A stretch of 64,000 nucleotides of DNA, taken from NCBI GenBank assembly GCA_047495785.1, contig JBLDXI010000017.1, positions 1,798,001-1,862,000 on the forward strand, written 5' to 3'. A program made the translations under genes and the position numbers. Shown piece by piece: positions 31,597-43,911 of this stretch; within the stretch, counting starts at the first letter, position 1, and every line of letters begins with the position of its first letter. The notes under the pieces are model-generated. The model ran no database searches. It was not told where the DNA came from and saw only the letters and a program-made list of their open reading frames with translations. Origin of the DNA: Lepidodermella squamata. Taxonomy: Eukaryota > Gastrotricha.

Positions 31597-33983
31597 ATTG
31601 TTATGAAAATCTATAGTTTGCATACACTAAGGCTTGATTTTGCTTGAATTTCCGATCCCCTGATGTTAGGAAAAGCAGATAAATTCCATGACACCACATC
31701 GCAACACGCAGAACACCTGGGGTGCTGTTATTCTCGAACTTGTTATGATAATTTTTCATTTATTTTTTGTGAGCTCGTTTGACGCGATTTATGCTCTATA
31801 TTAATATAATATTACGTCAAATTATTGCGTGTATATCAGTCTAATTGGCGATGGATCGACGATGAAGATCTCAGGGATAAATGAATGGCAAGCGTTCCCG
31901 ACTTTTTTGTTAGGACTTGATAACAGAAATTAACTGTCGTGTTCATTTCTTGTTGCGGCGTGACATTTTAGCCGACTTGAAAGCTGACGATGATGATAAA
32001 AGGCGGCGGAAACCGAGTTGCAATCAAAATGGCGGCGCCGTTTTTCCAAGCAATCATTCGTCTCCGGTTGCGTCGTGAAACTCCGTGAAAACCCGGCCTT
32101 GAAACGGATCGGCAATTCTTCGAAAAATCGGAAGCGGGCTACGCGGTTCCGATGTTGATTAGCGAGGAAGAAGAGACTAAATTTAGTAACATAGCAGTAA
32201 AATATTTTCTAATTAGCTAAATTCAGCTAATTTTTTAAATTACAACTAACACTGCTTCCATTTTCGTGTATCTTTACTCTTATGTGATGAATAGTCGAAA
32301 ATCATAGCGGCTATTTTCTATCGGCGTTGTATCAAGTTGTCTTTCGATGATGACGTCTACTTCATCCAAAACAAAAACTTCGATTGAAAATAAAAGAGTG
32401 ATAAGCAATTTTTAACGCTAACGCATCCATTTCACCCATCATGCACGCACGCACACACAGACGCATTTTTTTCATTCGTGGTAGTTGTGAATTGACTACT
32501 GGTATATAGGTCGGAATCATCGCTGAGAAACAGACGACAGACGTAAGCTCTACTTCGGCTATTCGGCTAATTCAGGCCGATATAAAAAAAGAACACCTGG
32601 GATTAATGTTGACCTTATCAATAGGGCGCTTCGATGCAAGTCTGTATGTGCCGATTTTGATCAATTTGCACAACATTCGGCGAACATTCACGAATGCATT
32701 CCGTCCGAGTACCGATAACTGAAGGATGATTGCTGAAAGCTGCTTTTTCCTCGTCATGCACGTTGAGTCTAGAGACTGAAAAACGATATGTATAGGAGAA
32801 ATTATTCTGTTCGCTGGATGTTTAGTTTTCGTGCTTCAATTTTTTCAAGTCAAGTCGTTGAAATTAAGAGACCAATAATTATGAAGACCATATTACTACT
32901 GTCTGGTGTAACAAAATTGCCGATTAATATCGGCCGATCTTCAATTTTGTTTCACGCAGCCTATATTGTTGCTGTTGTTGTTGATTGTTGATTGCTATAT
33001 ATTATGTTGAAGCAACTAATCACAAGTCTTTTCAGCATCTGCTCGATGTGAGAAAATGTTGTTTGTTTGTTAATTTTTTTCGAAAAAAAAGTATGAAGCC
33101 TATTGCATTACTTGTCGTGGATGACTGACTATACGTGGATCCGCAGTCTATCAACTCATCTATATTTTGCATTGTGTACTATTTATCAAGAATACTGCAG
33201 TTTGATTACCTTCTAAAATGTAAAGATGGAATCATTCGCAAGATGCGATCGATTTAATTTGCTGCGTGCGCATCACTGTACTTTTCTTCTATTCGGTAAA
33301 GATAAAGATAGCTACTTAAATATTACGTTTTATTGTTGAACTATTGATGAGATGTGATGATATGGATGATGAACTTTTCTATGTTTCAAGGGCATAAGGC
33401 GACGGAGAGAATAAATCACAACTGAGTTTTAGCAATTGTTTTCCTCATGTTATAGAAATCTAAAAATATAAGAAGGGCTAATTAAATTAACTGGAGCCGA
33501 TTTCCCGACAAAATGACGGTGTATTGTTTGTTTTTCGAAATAAAAAATATGATGTGAAAGGGGACATATCGCAGGTTTCGCGCCGTAACAATGCGCCGGA
33601 AATAGAAAGAAATGGCGTAATGCCTTAGATGCGCAAAAAAGTGGTGTTAATATGCACGCGACAGACCTGGCGACGATGGAAAAAGTTGGTTTTACGCCAC
33701 TTGATTCTATTTACGGCACAGTGTTATTGCGCGCAACCCGAGATATTCACCCGATACGAGAAAGCAGCTGTGATTCATGGAAGTATTATGGATAATTTAT
33801 TGTTCAATAGAGGATGCATAAGCCGAGACATTTTTTGGCTAGAAATGGTTGGTGTTTACAATTTTAATTTTCAATATAGCCCAACGTGCACGCAATGCTG
33901 GCTACCGTTACCGTGAAAACGTTTTTGTCACCTTTTCTAATTGGGTTCAATTCGCACTTGGTACCCGTTTTCGACCTTTAGTA

Positions 33984-34323
33984 CTTGAAGGGGTTCCGGC
34001 TGCGGATAATTGAAACTTTTTTGCTAAAAATATTCGATGTTTTTAACTGATTAAGGCTCATACTTCACCTGGTTGGAAAAAGCGATTCCACTGGATGACG
34101 TTTTAGGTGATAAAGTCGCAGCGGAACCTTTAAGAAAGGTCAGGTAGCTCAAGATTCAGTTGTAATGATAAAATCTAACAAAAATCAGCTTTTTTCACAG
34201 CAAATAAGATAAGGCCAGATCGTTTTTTCCAACCAGATGAAGAATGAGCCTTACTCAGATAAAAACATCGAATATTTTGAGCAAAAAAGTTTCAATTATT
34301 CGCAGCCGGAAGTCCCTTGCAAG
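33984..34323. repeat. 340-bp imperfect inverted repeat (MITE-like hairpin element)
   Basis: The left arm 33984..34085 and the right arm 34220..34323 are reverse complements over about 100 bp, roughly 90 percent matching by eye, separated by a 134-bp loop. A typical matched block is TTGAAACTTTTTTGCT on the left against AGCAAAAAAGTTTCAA on the right. It carries no coding frame. The structure fits a foldback or MITE-type non-autonomous DNA transposon. Confidence 0.8.
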
Positions 34324-35135
34324 TCAAAATCGTGTACTTTTCTGCTGTTTTATATCCATAAAAATTACGCAGAATTTTAAAGATCATCGACTCTGAACAG
34401 TTTTGGAATTTGGAATTAGATTCCTCAATCCTCCGCCATTGGTTTTTCTGCATAATTTGTTCATAATTTGGTTCTTCTGCAGGTTAATTTTGCTGATCTA
34501 CCAGATTCGTTATACTCGAAATATTTTACGTGAGTTCTCTGATGCGGTCTCAAGTTTAGATTGAAAAGCATAAATTATTCTCAGATACCCCATGGCGAGG
34601 CGAGAGAAATGTCCAACTGCGTTTCCACGATGAAAACGGGCCAGGCATTTAATATAAGCGAGCGAATGAAACATGTGAAAATAGGCCAAGACGGCAAACA
34701 AATTTAATGACGATGATTTCATTACATTTCTGTAGAGGGAAAGAGAAAGCTGGAAGTGGAACTAAATTAAGCACTTGAAACATATAAGCTTAGCGTCACA
34801 AAACACAGCGTTGCAGGCGTCGTGAAGCAACAACATGAAAACAATAACACAACTGCGTCCATGCAAAACCGTTATTTTTCAATAGCAGCTCATTGCATCG
34901 CCTCGCAACATGCTCGCATCCGAGCGCGCGGTAGCAAGGTTTTTCGCCGCCAGATTTACCACTGTGATTCTTGTGAAATTGATGGGTGAAATTTACTTTT
35001 CGCATTTTTGATCCGTTGTGCTGTTTTATTGCTCAAATTTCCTCTGCAAATGTAGTGATTTTGACCCGGGCCCATGAATCCATGCGTCCATGAATGGATC
35101 CATTATTTAAGCTCTTATTTGTCAGGTTAGCTTTT

Positions 35136-35323
35136 AGCGGAACCAAATTTCAATAGTTGGCACCAAACGCGAGCTATCAAATAGTGCCATTTTCGAATAA
35201 TTTTGACAAATAAGCCGGCTTTATACCGTAAATTATTAAAATTTATTCAGATTTTTTAAATTAATCTTTAAATTCCTGAAAATTTCGAAAAAGCCTATTG
35301 AGTAATTAAAATTTGGTTCCGCT
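35136..35323. repeat. Short exact inverted pair, 15 bp
   Basis: AGCGGAACCAAATTT at 35136..35150 and its exact reverse complement at 35309..35323. A further 10-bp inverted match (GCTATCAAAT at 35173 against ATTTGATAGC at 35412) has a different centre. It may be a degraded foldback element. Confidence 0.4.
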
Positions 35324-37363
35324 ATTATTGAGACCCGTAACGTCAAACGTGGTGCCAAAATGGGGTGACTTGGCATAGCAAAATCTCGAAAGTGGCTTAT
35401 ATAGGGGTACCATTTGATAGCCGCCATATAGATTGCACCCGAATATGACGTGGTTTTAATCATTTCGATTACACTAGCTCAACCGCAAAGTCATCAAAAT
35501 TCTGTCGAAAATCAAAAATCGAATTTTCAAATGAACTTTACATGCCCCTAGTTATAACAGGTAATGAAACGGGTTAAGCTAACCTTTTATAGGGCTATCA
35601 TCGTGAACTGCGTAGCTCTCCAAGTCGCGAACTTAACCGCTTCCTGTCGCCTGTGAATGGATCGGCTCATGCGCGGTTTTTTATCCCGAGGAGGAGGCGA
35701 TGATTGCGATGACGTAGTAATAATTAATGCGTGCCAGACCTGGCCATTATTTGAGGCCTGACCTTTATTATTTCGATTGACTTTCGGACCCCGTCTTATA
35801 TTTGAGGCCGACTTTTAAACGAGGCTGACTAACTTTTCGGGCAGTACGGTATGCACGAACATCCGGATCCATTTTTCGATAGGCTCGAACCACTGCCTAA
35901 AATTATAAGCCTATCGCTTAATTTAGATGAAACCATTTCGTGCCCTTTTCTTTTCGTACATTACTGCAGAACACGAACGATATGATGCTGTGAACGGCGC
36001 AATACCTAGGTAATTTTTGCAGCCAACACTGACTGTTAGTAAAACTAGACGTCAGCAGGAAGAGCGCACGCGTATGATGATATCGAAAATGACACGCGTG
36101 TGTTTTATGAATGATGGAGCGCAGCCTGTGTGTTATAGGTACACGATAATTCTCTAAGGGTTACGTTCCGGGCAAAGCGCGGCCTCACCTTTACAGCCGC
36201 AGCCTAGTAGCATTTAGCATCCTCGCAAATTCAAAGTAACTGATTCTCACTGCGTGCTAGGTGATGAGCGGCGATATATAAAAGTTATATGTAGTAATAT
36301 AACTATTACCTGCTCAGCTGCTGACCGACGCTCTCATTTTGTTTCACGAATCGCCCAATAAAATAAACAATATTTAGGCAATTTGTCCTTTGTCTGCAAC
36401 ACGCCCGCCTACTATTATTATCACTGCTGCTCTGTCGCATCATCTCGCTGTCGTTTTCGATCTCACGTAACGCGTTGATGCTATATGCCGCGCCTCGCCT
36501 CGCCTCGTCTCAATTTTGATATAACTTTATAGCAGCCACCAAAACACAGCATGACATCAGGATTTTATTGTCCGTCAATTTCAAATTATTTCCGGTTGAA
36601 TATTGAACACCTGTGCTTTTGCCGATAAAATTTCCTGAAAATCCCTATTCGAAAATCTTTCCCCTATTATACTTTTCACTACCTATTTTTAAACTTTTTT
36701 ATTGCCCCCAGTTTTCAATCACATCTGGCTTTTTATTTCTTTCTCTATGGTTTAATTTTAATTTAGGGTTTTCGTTGTACATTTTTGGGGTCACTTTGAG
36801 ATTTTTTAACGTTTTTCGGTATAATTCAAGCACTCGCAGAAATCCTTAATTAAACATGTTCCCTTATCATTTTTTGTATTGTAGAATTTCAAGTAGAGCG
36901 GCAACGGCATGCAACCGGGACAATGAACAGTAAACAACGCATAACGTCTCTGCATAAAGTCTGTATATTTTAAGACCAAAATTCGTTTGATGTCACATGC
37001 GCTTGTTGTTACTGAAAACCCTGAAAACAGTTTCGGACTGATGTTTAGACAAGTTGGCCCACGTTTCGGCGTGTTGCTCGTGTACCTAGCGTAACCAGCA
37101 CCCGTTAACAAAACAACAAATATCTTCATCTCTTCCATTATCTTGCACGTTCAGGTGCTCTTGCTTGTTGTTTTTCCGTTTCATATATAGCAAGTCGCCA
37201 GAGCGGGAGAAAATCTCCCCCAATCACCCATCCGCCTTGGATGACGAGGCGCCGATCTATAATACATTTGCTCTCATTTAATTATAGACTTTACGATTGA
37301 AAAAAATCAGATTTTTTTTAATTTTACAAATATATTGTAGAACTAAAATATTATATGGAAATT

Positions 37364-37402
37364 ATTATAGGGAAATATTATAGGGAAATATTATAGGGAA
37401 AT
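37364..37402. repeat. 13-bp tandem repeat, three copies
   Basis: Three exact tandem copies of ATTATAGGGAAAT, directly left of the 70-bp palindrome. A partial unit precedes them. Confidence 0.85.
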
Positions 37403-37415
37403 CCGGAAACCGGAT

Positions 37416-37485
37416 AGGAAACCGGCCGTCAAGACTCGCGAAATTGATTATAATCAATTTCGCGAGTCTTGATGGCCGGTTTCCT
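37416..37485. repeat. 70-bp near-perfect palindrome
   Basis: Two 35-bp arms with a single mismatched pair (37428/37473) and no loop. The left arm begins AGGAAACCGGCC and passes through GACTCGCGAAATTGATTA to the centre at 37450/37451. Transcripts would fold into a long perfect hairpin. It lies about 470 bp before the NR-B start codon. Confidence 0.9.
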
Positions 37486-37953
37486 CTTGTTATCAATCTT
37501 AGTCGAGGCGAGGATGGCGAGGATTTATTGTCAATTTTACCATACTTTTTAGGCGGCCTAAAAATTTAGCGTGAGCGCGAGAGGAGAGACTAAAATTTAA
37601 ACTTGGCGTCATTTTACAATTCTAGCTAATTTTTCTCCTCTCGCCATCGGCGTCTATCACATGTGAACTTCATATCAAGCTCATCTGAGCCAAGTTTTCC
37701 GGCAAATTTTATGCTACGCCGTTGCCGAAATTCGATACCGCGCTGCCTCCTTAATGCAGGATCATATGTTGCGTGAGATGAATCATCTCATGAAATGAAA
37801 TTTCGCCTTATATTTCGGGGTGAACTGCGGTTTTATATTTATTATAATTTTCAGAGAGTATAGGTATTTAATCGCATTTATTAATTTTAAGAGAAAAATA
37901 ATGCTTCGAATCAATCGCTGATCCAACCGCGCGGCCGTGGGGGAAACGAGGAT

Positions 37954-39766
37954 ATGGAGAGGGGCAATTCGTCGCACGACAGATGTCGGGTAAAATTTAG
38001 AATTTTAATATTTTTAAATTCGTCATTATTTCACTGCCAACTTGTAGGTATGTGGCGCTGCTTCAATCGGCGTAAGATATGGCGTACTGTCTTGCGGCTC
38101 TTGTAAGGTACGTTCCAGTTTCTAATATATTTCTAGCTTTTGGGACACCCGTTGCCAAAAATAGTGCGCGGTGTACCAAATGTAACTAGTAAACACGCTA
38201 TATGAAGCCCCGAGTACTGTTATTTATAGAAATTCTTTCAACGCAACAATGCGCGCAACATTGAACAAATGCGGTGCGAGTCGGGCCGCCGGCTTAAAAA
38301 GCCTTGTGATATGCTAAAGAAAAGGTCGTGTGCTAAATGCCGTTTGGAAAAGTGTTTCGCTGAGGGTATGCGCATCGCAAAATCATCGGCTAAAGCAGAG
38401 CCTCTGGTAAGCTTTTACTCTCAGTTTTTTCGATGTCCAACTCTTTCATTTATTCAATCAGGGCGAAGGAGCTACCTGCGGATTAGCTGAAAGTACCAAA
38501 GGCTCGCTGCGGAAATTTATAGCCGAGCGAAAAATTGGCGAGGCGAGCACTTCGACTGCCGCCGATGCCCCGGCTAGTAATGATGAACCCGTTAAAACCA
38601 GCTCTGAAACGCCATCGACCAGTGTACCAGTTGAGCCTTGCGATTATAACAATATCAAGTATGAAATCACCCTGCGCCAAATTATGTACGCTGCCACTGA
38701 TGCGTCTCGCGTCGGCTTCCAACGACCGGTAAAATAAAAAAAATCTTCCTTAATTTTTTATAATTTAAATTTTAGGTTGGTGTCGCGGGATATTTGTGCA
38801 CTGAAGGTATACCGTCGAATGAGGAGGCATTTTTCCGTCTCCTCTCGTGGTCGATCGATCGAAGTGTTAGGTCTTACCTGCCATTTGCCACTCAAATTCC
38901 TGGGATAATGAATATAACGTCGGTGCTTGACCGATGTTGCCTGATCGACAATGCTTACGTTTTGTCGTTTTTCTTATCATGGGCTCAAAATGCCGATCAG
39001 AAAGATGCTGTTTTTGCGATGACTGGCCGCTACTACGCTCAGTTGATCAACTACTGGCCTGAGTTGGAGGAGGCAACGATGTATAGCGGCCAACTAGCGG
39101 CTGCTCTTCAAGAATTTAGGCCGAGCTTCAACGATTTTCTCATCTATTTAACATTCATCCTCTGCCACGCCTTGCCTGAATACCGTACGTAATTTCCATG
39201 TATAGGAATTTATCGATTTACCAATAATTTTTTTAGGAATTCTCGATCCGACTACCGTTATGGCTTTGAATGAACTATCCGAGGACATTCTCATGACAAC
39301 AAAAGCTTATTTTCACCAGCAGAACTCGAAGCCGGAAGAAATCGATCGGAAAATGACAATGTTGTTTAAAATGCTCGATATCTCGAAGCGGCAACGTGAC
39401 GGCCGTCAGCGGGCTATTGCGAAAATGGCCCGCCGCCGCCCTGACCTAGCAGCAGCTTTGCTGACACCTGTTGCCGAGGTAATCTGCGACAAGTTTCCAA
39501 TGGAACGCAGCCAAACTGAGGCGCCTTCCATTGCTCCAAGCTCGAGCAGTTTGAGCCAATCGATGCCGAACATGTTCCGAACTAATAGCGCCTCGCCAGA
39601 TCGTCAGCTGCAACGAGGCCAAGGCCAACAGCTGATGCAAATGATGTCCGGAAGCACCCTTGAAGTACTGGGTGATAGCAGCGGTTCTTATTACAGCAGG
39701 TCACGGGCTAAATCGATTGCTCAGGATATGCTGAACAATTTTATCAGCACAGTTTCAGTTGGGTAA
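37954..39766 (+). CDS. Divergent nuclear receptor, NR-B
   Basis: Predicted 492 aa, exons 37954..37989, 38048..38107, 38230..38406, 38462..38728, 38776..39184 and 39237..39766. The DNA-binding domain is at the very N-terminus: module I C11, C14, C28, C31; module II C48, C58, C66, C69, followed by RLEKCFAEGM, the usual end of a nuclear-receptor DBD. The P-box is CGSCKK. After a Ser/Thr/Pro hinge comes a helical domain from about YEITLRQIMYAATDASR through EEAFFRLLSWSIDRSVRSYL, CCLIDNAYVLSFFLSWAQ and EEIDRKMTMLFKMLDISK. It sits where a ligand-binding domain belongs but is strongly diverged. A Ser/Gln-rich tail ends it. An AATAAA lies at 39958..39963. It is the best conserved of the three receptors in the DBD. 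Confidence 0.87.
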
Positions 39767-42700
39767 ACGTGTTGTTGTCGTCTCTTATCTCCCACGCTCT
39801 CTCCTCTGCTCAATAATTCATCCTCTTAATGATGATATTTGCTCATGATTAATTTTTTGTCAACGTATTTTGCTGATTCTTTGGCGTTCGATTTTGTGAC
39901 TCCGATATTATACAAAGAAATGTGTTTCGTCTTTTTTCATTATACGGAAATTTTTTGAATAAAAAGGATATAGTATCTCATTGAGGTAACGCATTTTGTC
40001 ATTTGACCTATTTAACTACGTCATCAGAAAATAAATTGGGTCAAGCTATTTCGAGTGCGCGCTACGTTCTACTTTCAGTTAAGCGCGTAATAAAGTGTCC
40101 GTAAAAATAAGTGCGGGACAAAAACTTTGTATTCATGTGATATACTGCGTGTAAAATGGATACCTGCGTCCTTTTTAGAAATTATCAATACAATTCGTCG
40201 GCCCGAGGGACCACCGCGGTTTTGTTTTTATCAATACTTATCTCGCGTCATGTATGTTATTTCAGGCGGCGGATATACCAGGCATTAGGACATGTCAACA
40301 TTACACTACTGCTTTCCTTATCGATTCATTAAGCACCTAGCAGCGCAGCAGTATGTCTGCGAAAATAACTCTAAAAAAGGCTATAAATTTTAGGTTATAA
40401 GGACATTTCCAAGTGAATGTGTGGATTGCGTCACTGCGGTCGCAATAAATAGGTTGAAAAACTGCGAGCTATTGATGAGTAAAACACCGCAATAGGTACC
40501 TACGTAAAATAATAGCAGCTTAATTATTTTCATTTTCTATTATTCTCAAGCCATCGTTATTTGCAGCAGCAATTTCTAATTTTTGCGCATTGATTTTTGG
40601 ATTTTTTTAATTGCAATATTATTTAAATCCAATAATTCCGGTGGTAGATACCTGGACGTGTTCCTTTTCCAATTTCGTATTTCCTGAACCGGTGACGGCA
40701 TTATATTTTTTTTAGCTCTGTACTCAGCAGCCTTTTACGGCAAACATTGTGTTATTTTATTCATCTACAACCCAGTTTTTTCACGGTAAAAACAAACGTG
40801 TGCGCATGCTATGTAGTATATGCGATTTAAAAAAACGTGTGTAATATGTCCGAAAATGGCCAGGTCGCAAAATTGTCTGTGCGGCAGGGTAAAATGCATG
40901 AATCGTCAGGATACCGTATAGGAGGCCTAACTCCGCCCATTTATAGCCAGAGCCATTTCTATAAAAAATAGTCACGTCATTTCATAGAATCGTAAATCCT
41001 ATAGCGTTTAAATTCCTCCACGTAATAAGGTTTCTTTGACACGACAATCAGCTTATTAATAACTTTTTCAGCTTAGAATTGGACATTTCCGCTAAATATA
41101 TACTATAGCGATGATCACTTTAAACCCCGTTAATTCGCTGATAATTTCCCTGATACCTTATTTCGAGCTCAATTAGAAACTCCGCAATACTTCAATGGGA
41201 TATACCCCGAAATAGCAGGATGTGGGAGTTTCCGTTATAAATAAGAAATACGTGGCAATCCGGATAAGGAGCAGTGTATATCATGCTGTCTTTCCGTGAA
41301 TTTCTGTTATTCATATTACTAATATGTGACTCAATCTGCGAGAAATTCCCGCGAATTCGCGTGTTATTTGAGACCGCTCTGCGATAACTCTCCTAAACTT
41401 GTCCGAACATAATGCTATGAACACAACTAGTCTCATTTCATGACGTTTTCTCCTGTAGGATTTCAAGAGATAATTTCAGATTTTTGTTAGCACCTGAAAC
41501 AAACTGCTATTTTTGGCCTGGGTTTTTGCACTGGGGCATCAGGCCACGAGCGGGCGCATTTTTTATCACTTTGTTTATTTCACATTTATACTCCAAGGTC
41601 GCGACAAATTTTATGCGTGGTATATTACAATACGCATATTCATGCTTTTACTACTAGAATAGCCATTTAAGACGTCAAGCTTAATACTATTTATGCGTGC
41701 GCAGGTAAAAAAAGTATTAGCGCGAGAGGACGTTTCGTTGAAAAAACTCGCTGTTTTTAGCTAAAATTGTCCAAACGACCTCATGTTGAAATAGTTTGCG
41801 TTTGTCTCGCGAATCGATTATGTCCTAATTTTAGTATCGCCAGGTACACACGTCTGTCCGTCTGTGAGCAAAAAAATCGATGATCGAGCCTGTATAAGTA
41901 GGGGAAATTTCAGATATCAGCGACATGCATTTCCTTGAACATTTTATGTCTTTCGCCTACGAAAACTCTGCGTCAACATGTGGGTGACTTGAGGTATGCC
42001 TGACTTGTTTTTAATAAAGACATCTGATATCATTCACGGAATCTTCTTCAGATCTTTAAATGACACCCTAACGTACGTCCGTTATCACGCATTCGCAAAA
42101 TGTCGGCAATTATTGCGTTCGAATTTTAGTGCCATCTTTTTTATTACATACAATAGGGAATTGCTGTCCCTGATTGCGCGTTCGCCTTTTGCTTGGACAA
42201 TATACACAGGCGGGAATGTAGGTCAGGCAAAAAACAAATACGTGCATTTGACCCGGCTTTTCCGTGTCTACTCATCTTTGTAATTGAACTGTCCTACTTT
42301 AGATGCTAACCCAGCGCTATTTATAGATTTTATAGATTTTATACTGGCTGCTTCTATTATTCTGATTGAATGAAAGTCGTTTCTCGACTATAAATTTACG
42401 CTTATCTTTGGTGCCATCGAGCACCTTTTACGGCAGGAAGCGTCAAAACTACGCTTCCAAATTAAGGTTTATTAAACGCTCTGCAATTCATGCGTAATAG
42501 TAAGGACATGCATTAGACATAAGCAGTGACAACGCTTATTTTTGTATGCCAACGCCGCGCGCTCGAAATTTTTATACCGCGGCTCATTGTAAGCGATGAG
42601 AAATAAACGTACGTTTTATCACCCAGTACTTTCCGCGTGTATAGGTATATTATACGTTCATGTTCAAGCTGAGAGTGCGTTAAAAAAATCGTCATGCTGG

Positions 42701-43911
42701 ACACGTTCATCTAGAATTAGGTCATTTCCTTTCTCAGCCGCGTTAAAACGGCTGGACGGGATGAAAATTGTCAATTAGTTAAATTATTGCTTCACCTCGA
42801 AAACAGCATCATCATCATCCACCAAAATTAACAGCCATGTGTTCTTGTTTTTCTCGTTTAGCCATTACAACACCTGCTGATATTTTCGACACTTGTGACT
42901 ATTTTTGTTTTTATCATCGTCTACTTTTAGCTTATTATTTATCTCGCAGATGGAGCGTGGCGGCTGATCTTCATCTCCCAAAATTATCTGCTAAAAATAG
43001 ACGGCTATACCAAGTCGAAAATCATCCGAAATTATTTGGACCGATTTCGACATTTTCACGACTAAAAATAGCTGCGGAAAATTTTGCACCGCGCTTAACG
43101 ATCGGTGTATATGAATATAATAACATACGTAAAATATTGGCGTTGTTAATTAAGCAAACGCACCTTGTCGTATTAATTATTTACGACGCTTATTTTTTCT
43201 GCGCACTCCATGACATTGTTTCGCAGGTGCGCGAAAATAGCATTTGACGATTTTTCCAGTTCAGTTTTATTCGCTTACTTCATATCTGTAGCAATTTCAG
43301 TGAAAATGGGCTTGGTTTTTCGCGCTTTCTCAGCAGCTGATAAAATTGTTATTTTTAGCTCAAGTTCTCCGCATAAAATTAATCCAACACTCCCTGCCAT
43401 TACACGATTTTTAGTAGAATTATATTATGTATAAGTGGCAATTTACATTTAAAACAGCTTTTTTCGTATAGCATTGTCGCTTAGCTAAACAAATTTTGTC
43501 TTCTATACTTGGAAAAACTTTAGTTGCCACGCGCTTGCACCCCTGTATGGCACTCATTCCTTTTTTATAACAGCGTCGATTTTACACGTGAACAAAAAAA
43601 AATTATTTGACCCTACAAGTGTGGACAGACAATTTCGTTGCGCGCGCGCACCTCTATACTATACCCATACCTGGGAATAAAATATAGAAAGTATAATGCG
43701 CGGCGGCGTGAATCATATGCACACACATTCACGCGTAAATTGTCGGTGGTTAAATTTAGATCGATGTTTACCTGTTGGGCTACGTGCATTTTTTAATACA
43801 CATACATGTAATACACAGACATATTTATAGATTTTTTATTACAACTTCGCAAAAACTAACCAACTCAGTTCGCGAGGAGGAGCAGAAAAAAACTAGAGTA
43901 GCCAATTAAAG
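39767..43911. other. 4.1-kb intergenic region
   Basis: Between NR-B and NR-C. No gene recognised. The longest frame (42837..43247, 136 codons) has no start context, family similarity or coding-like composition. Apart from AT-rich stretches I see no repeat or RNA gene. Confidence 0.5.

Larger units (their letters stand above)
31597..37953. other. 6.4-kb intergenic region with inverted-repeat elements
   Basis: Between NR-A and NR-B. No open frame above 110 codons and no recognisable gene. It contains a 340-bp hairpin element, a short inverted pair near 35136/35309, a 13-bp tandem repeat and a 70-bp palindrome, listed separately. Given its length it is a natural place for NR-B regulatory DNA, but nothing in the sequence proves this. 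Confidence 0.5.

Noticed and set aside
36806-37138. 110-codon minus-strand frame with a hydrophobic start
   Set aside because: Weak signal-like start only; length is within the range of chance frames here and no polyA or splice context supports it.
42837-43247. 136-codon plus-strand frame before NR-C
   Set aside because: No recognisable domain or coding-like composition, and no link to the NR-C exons.
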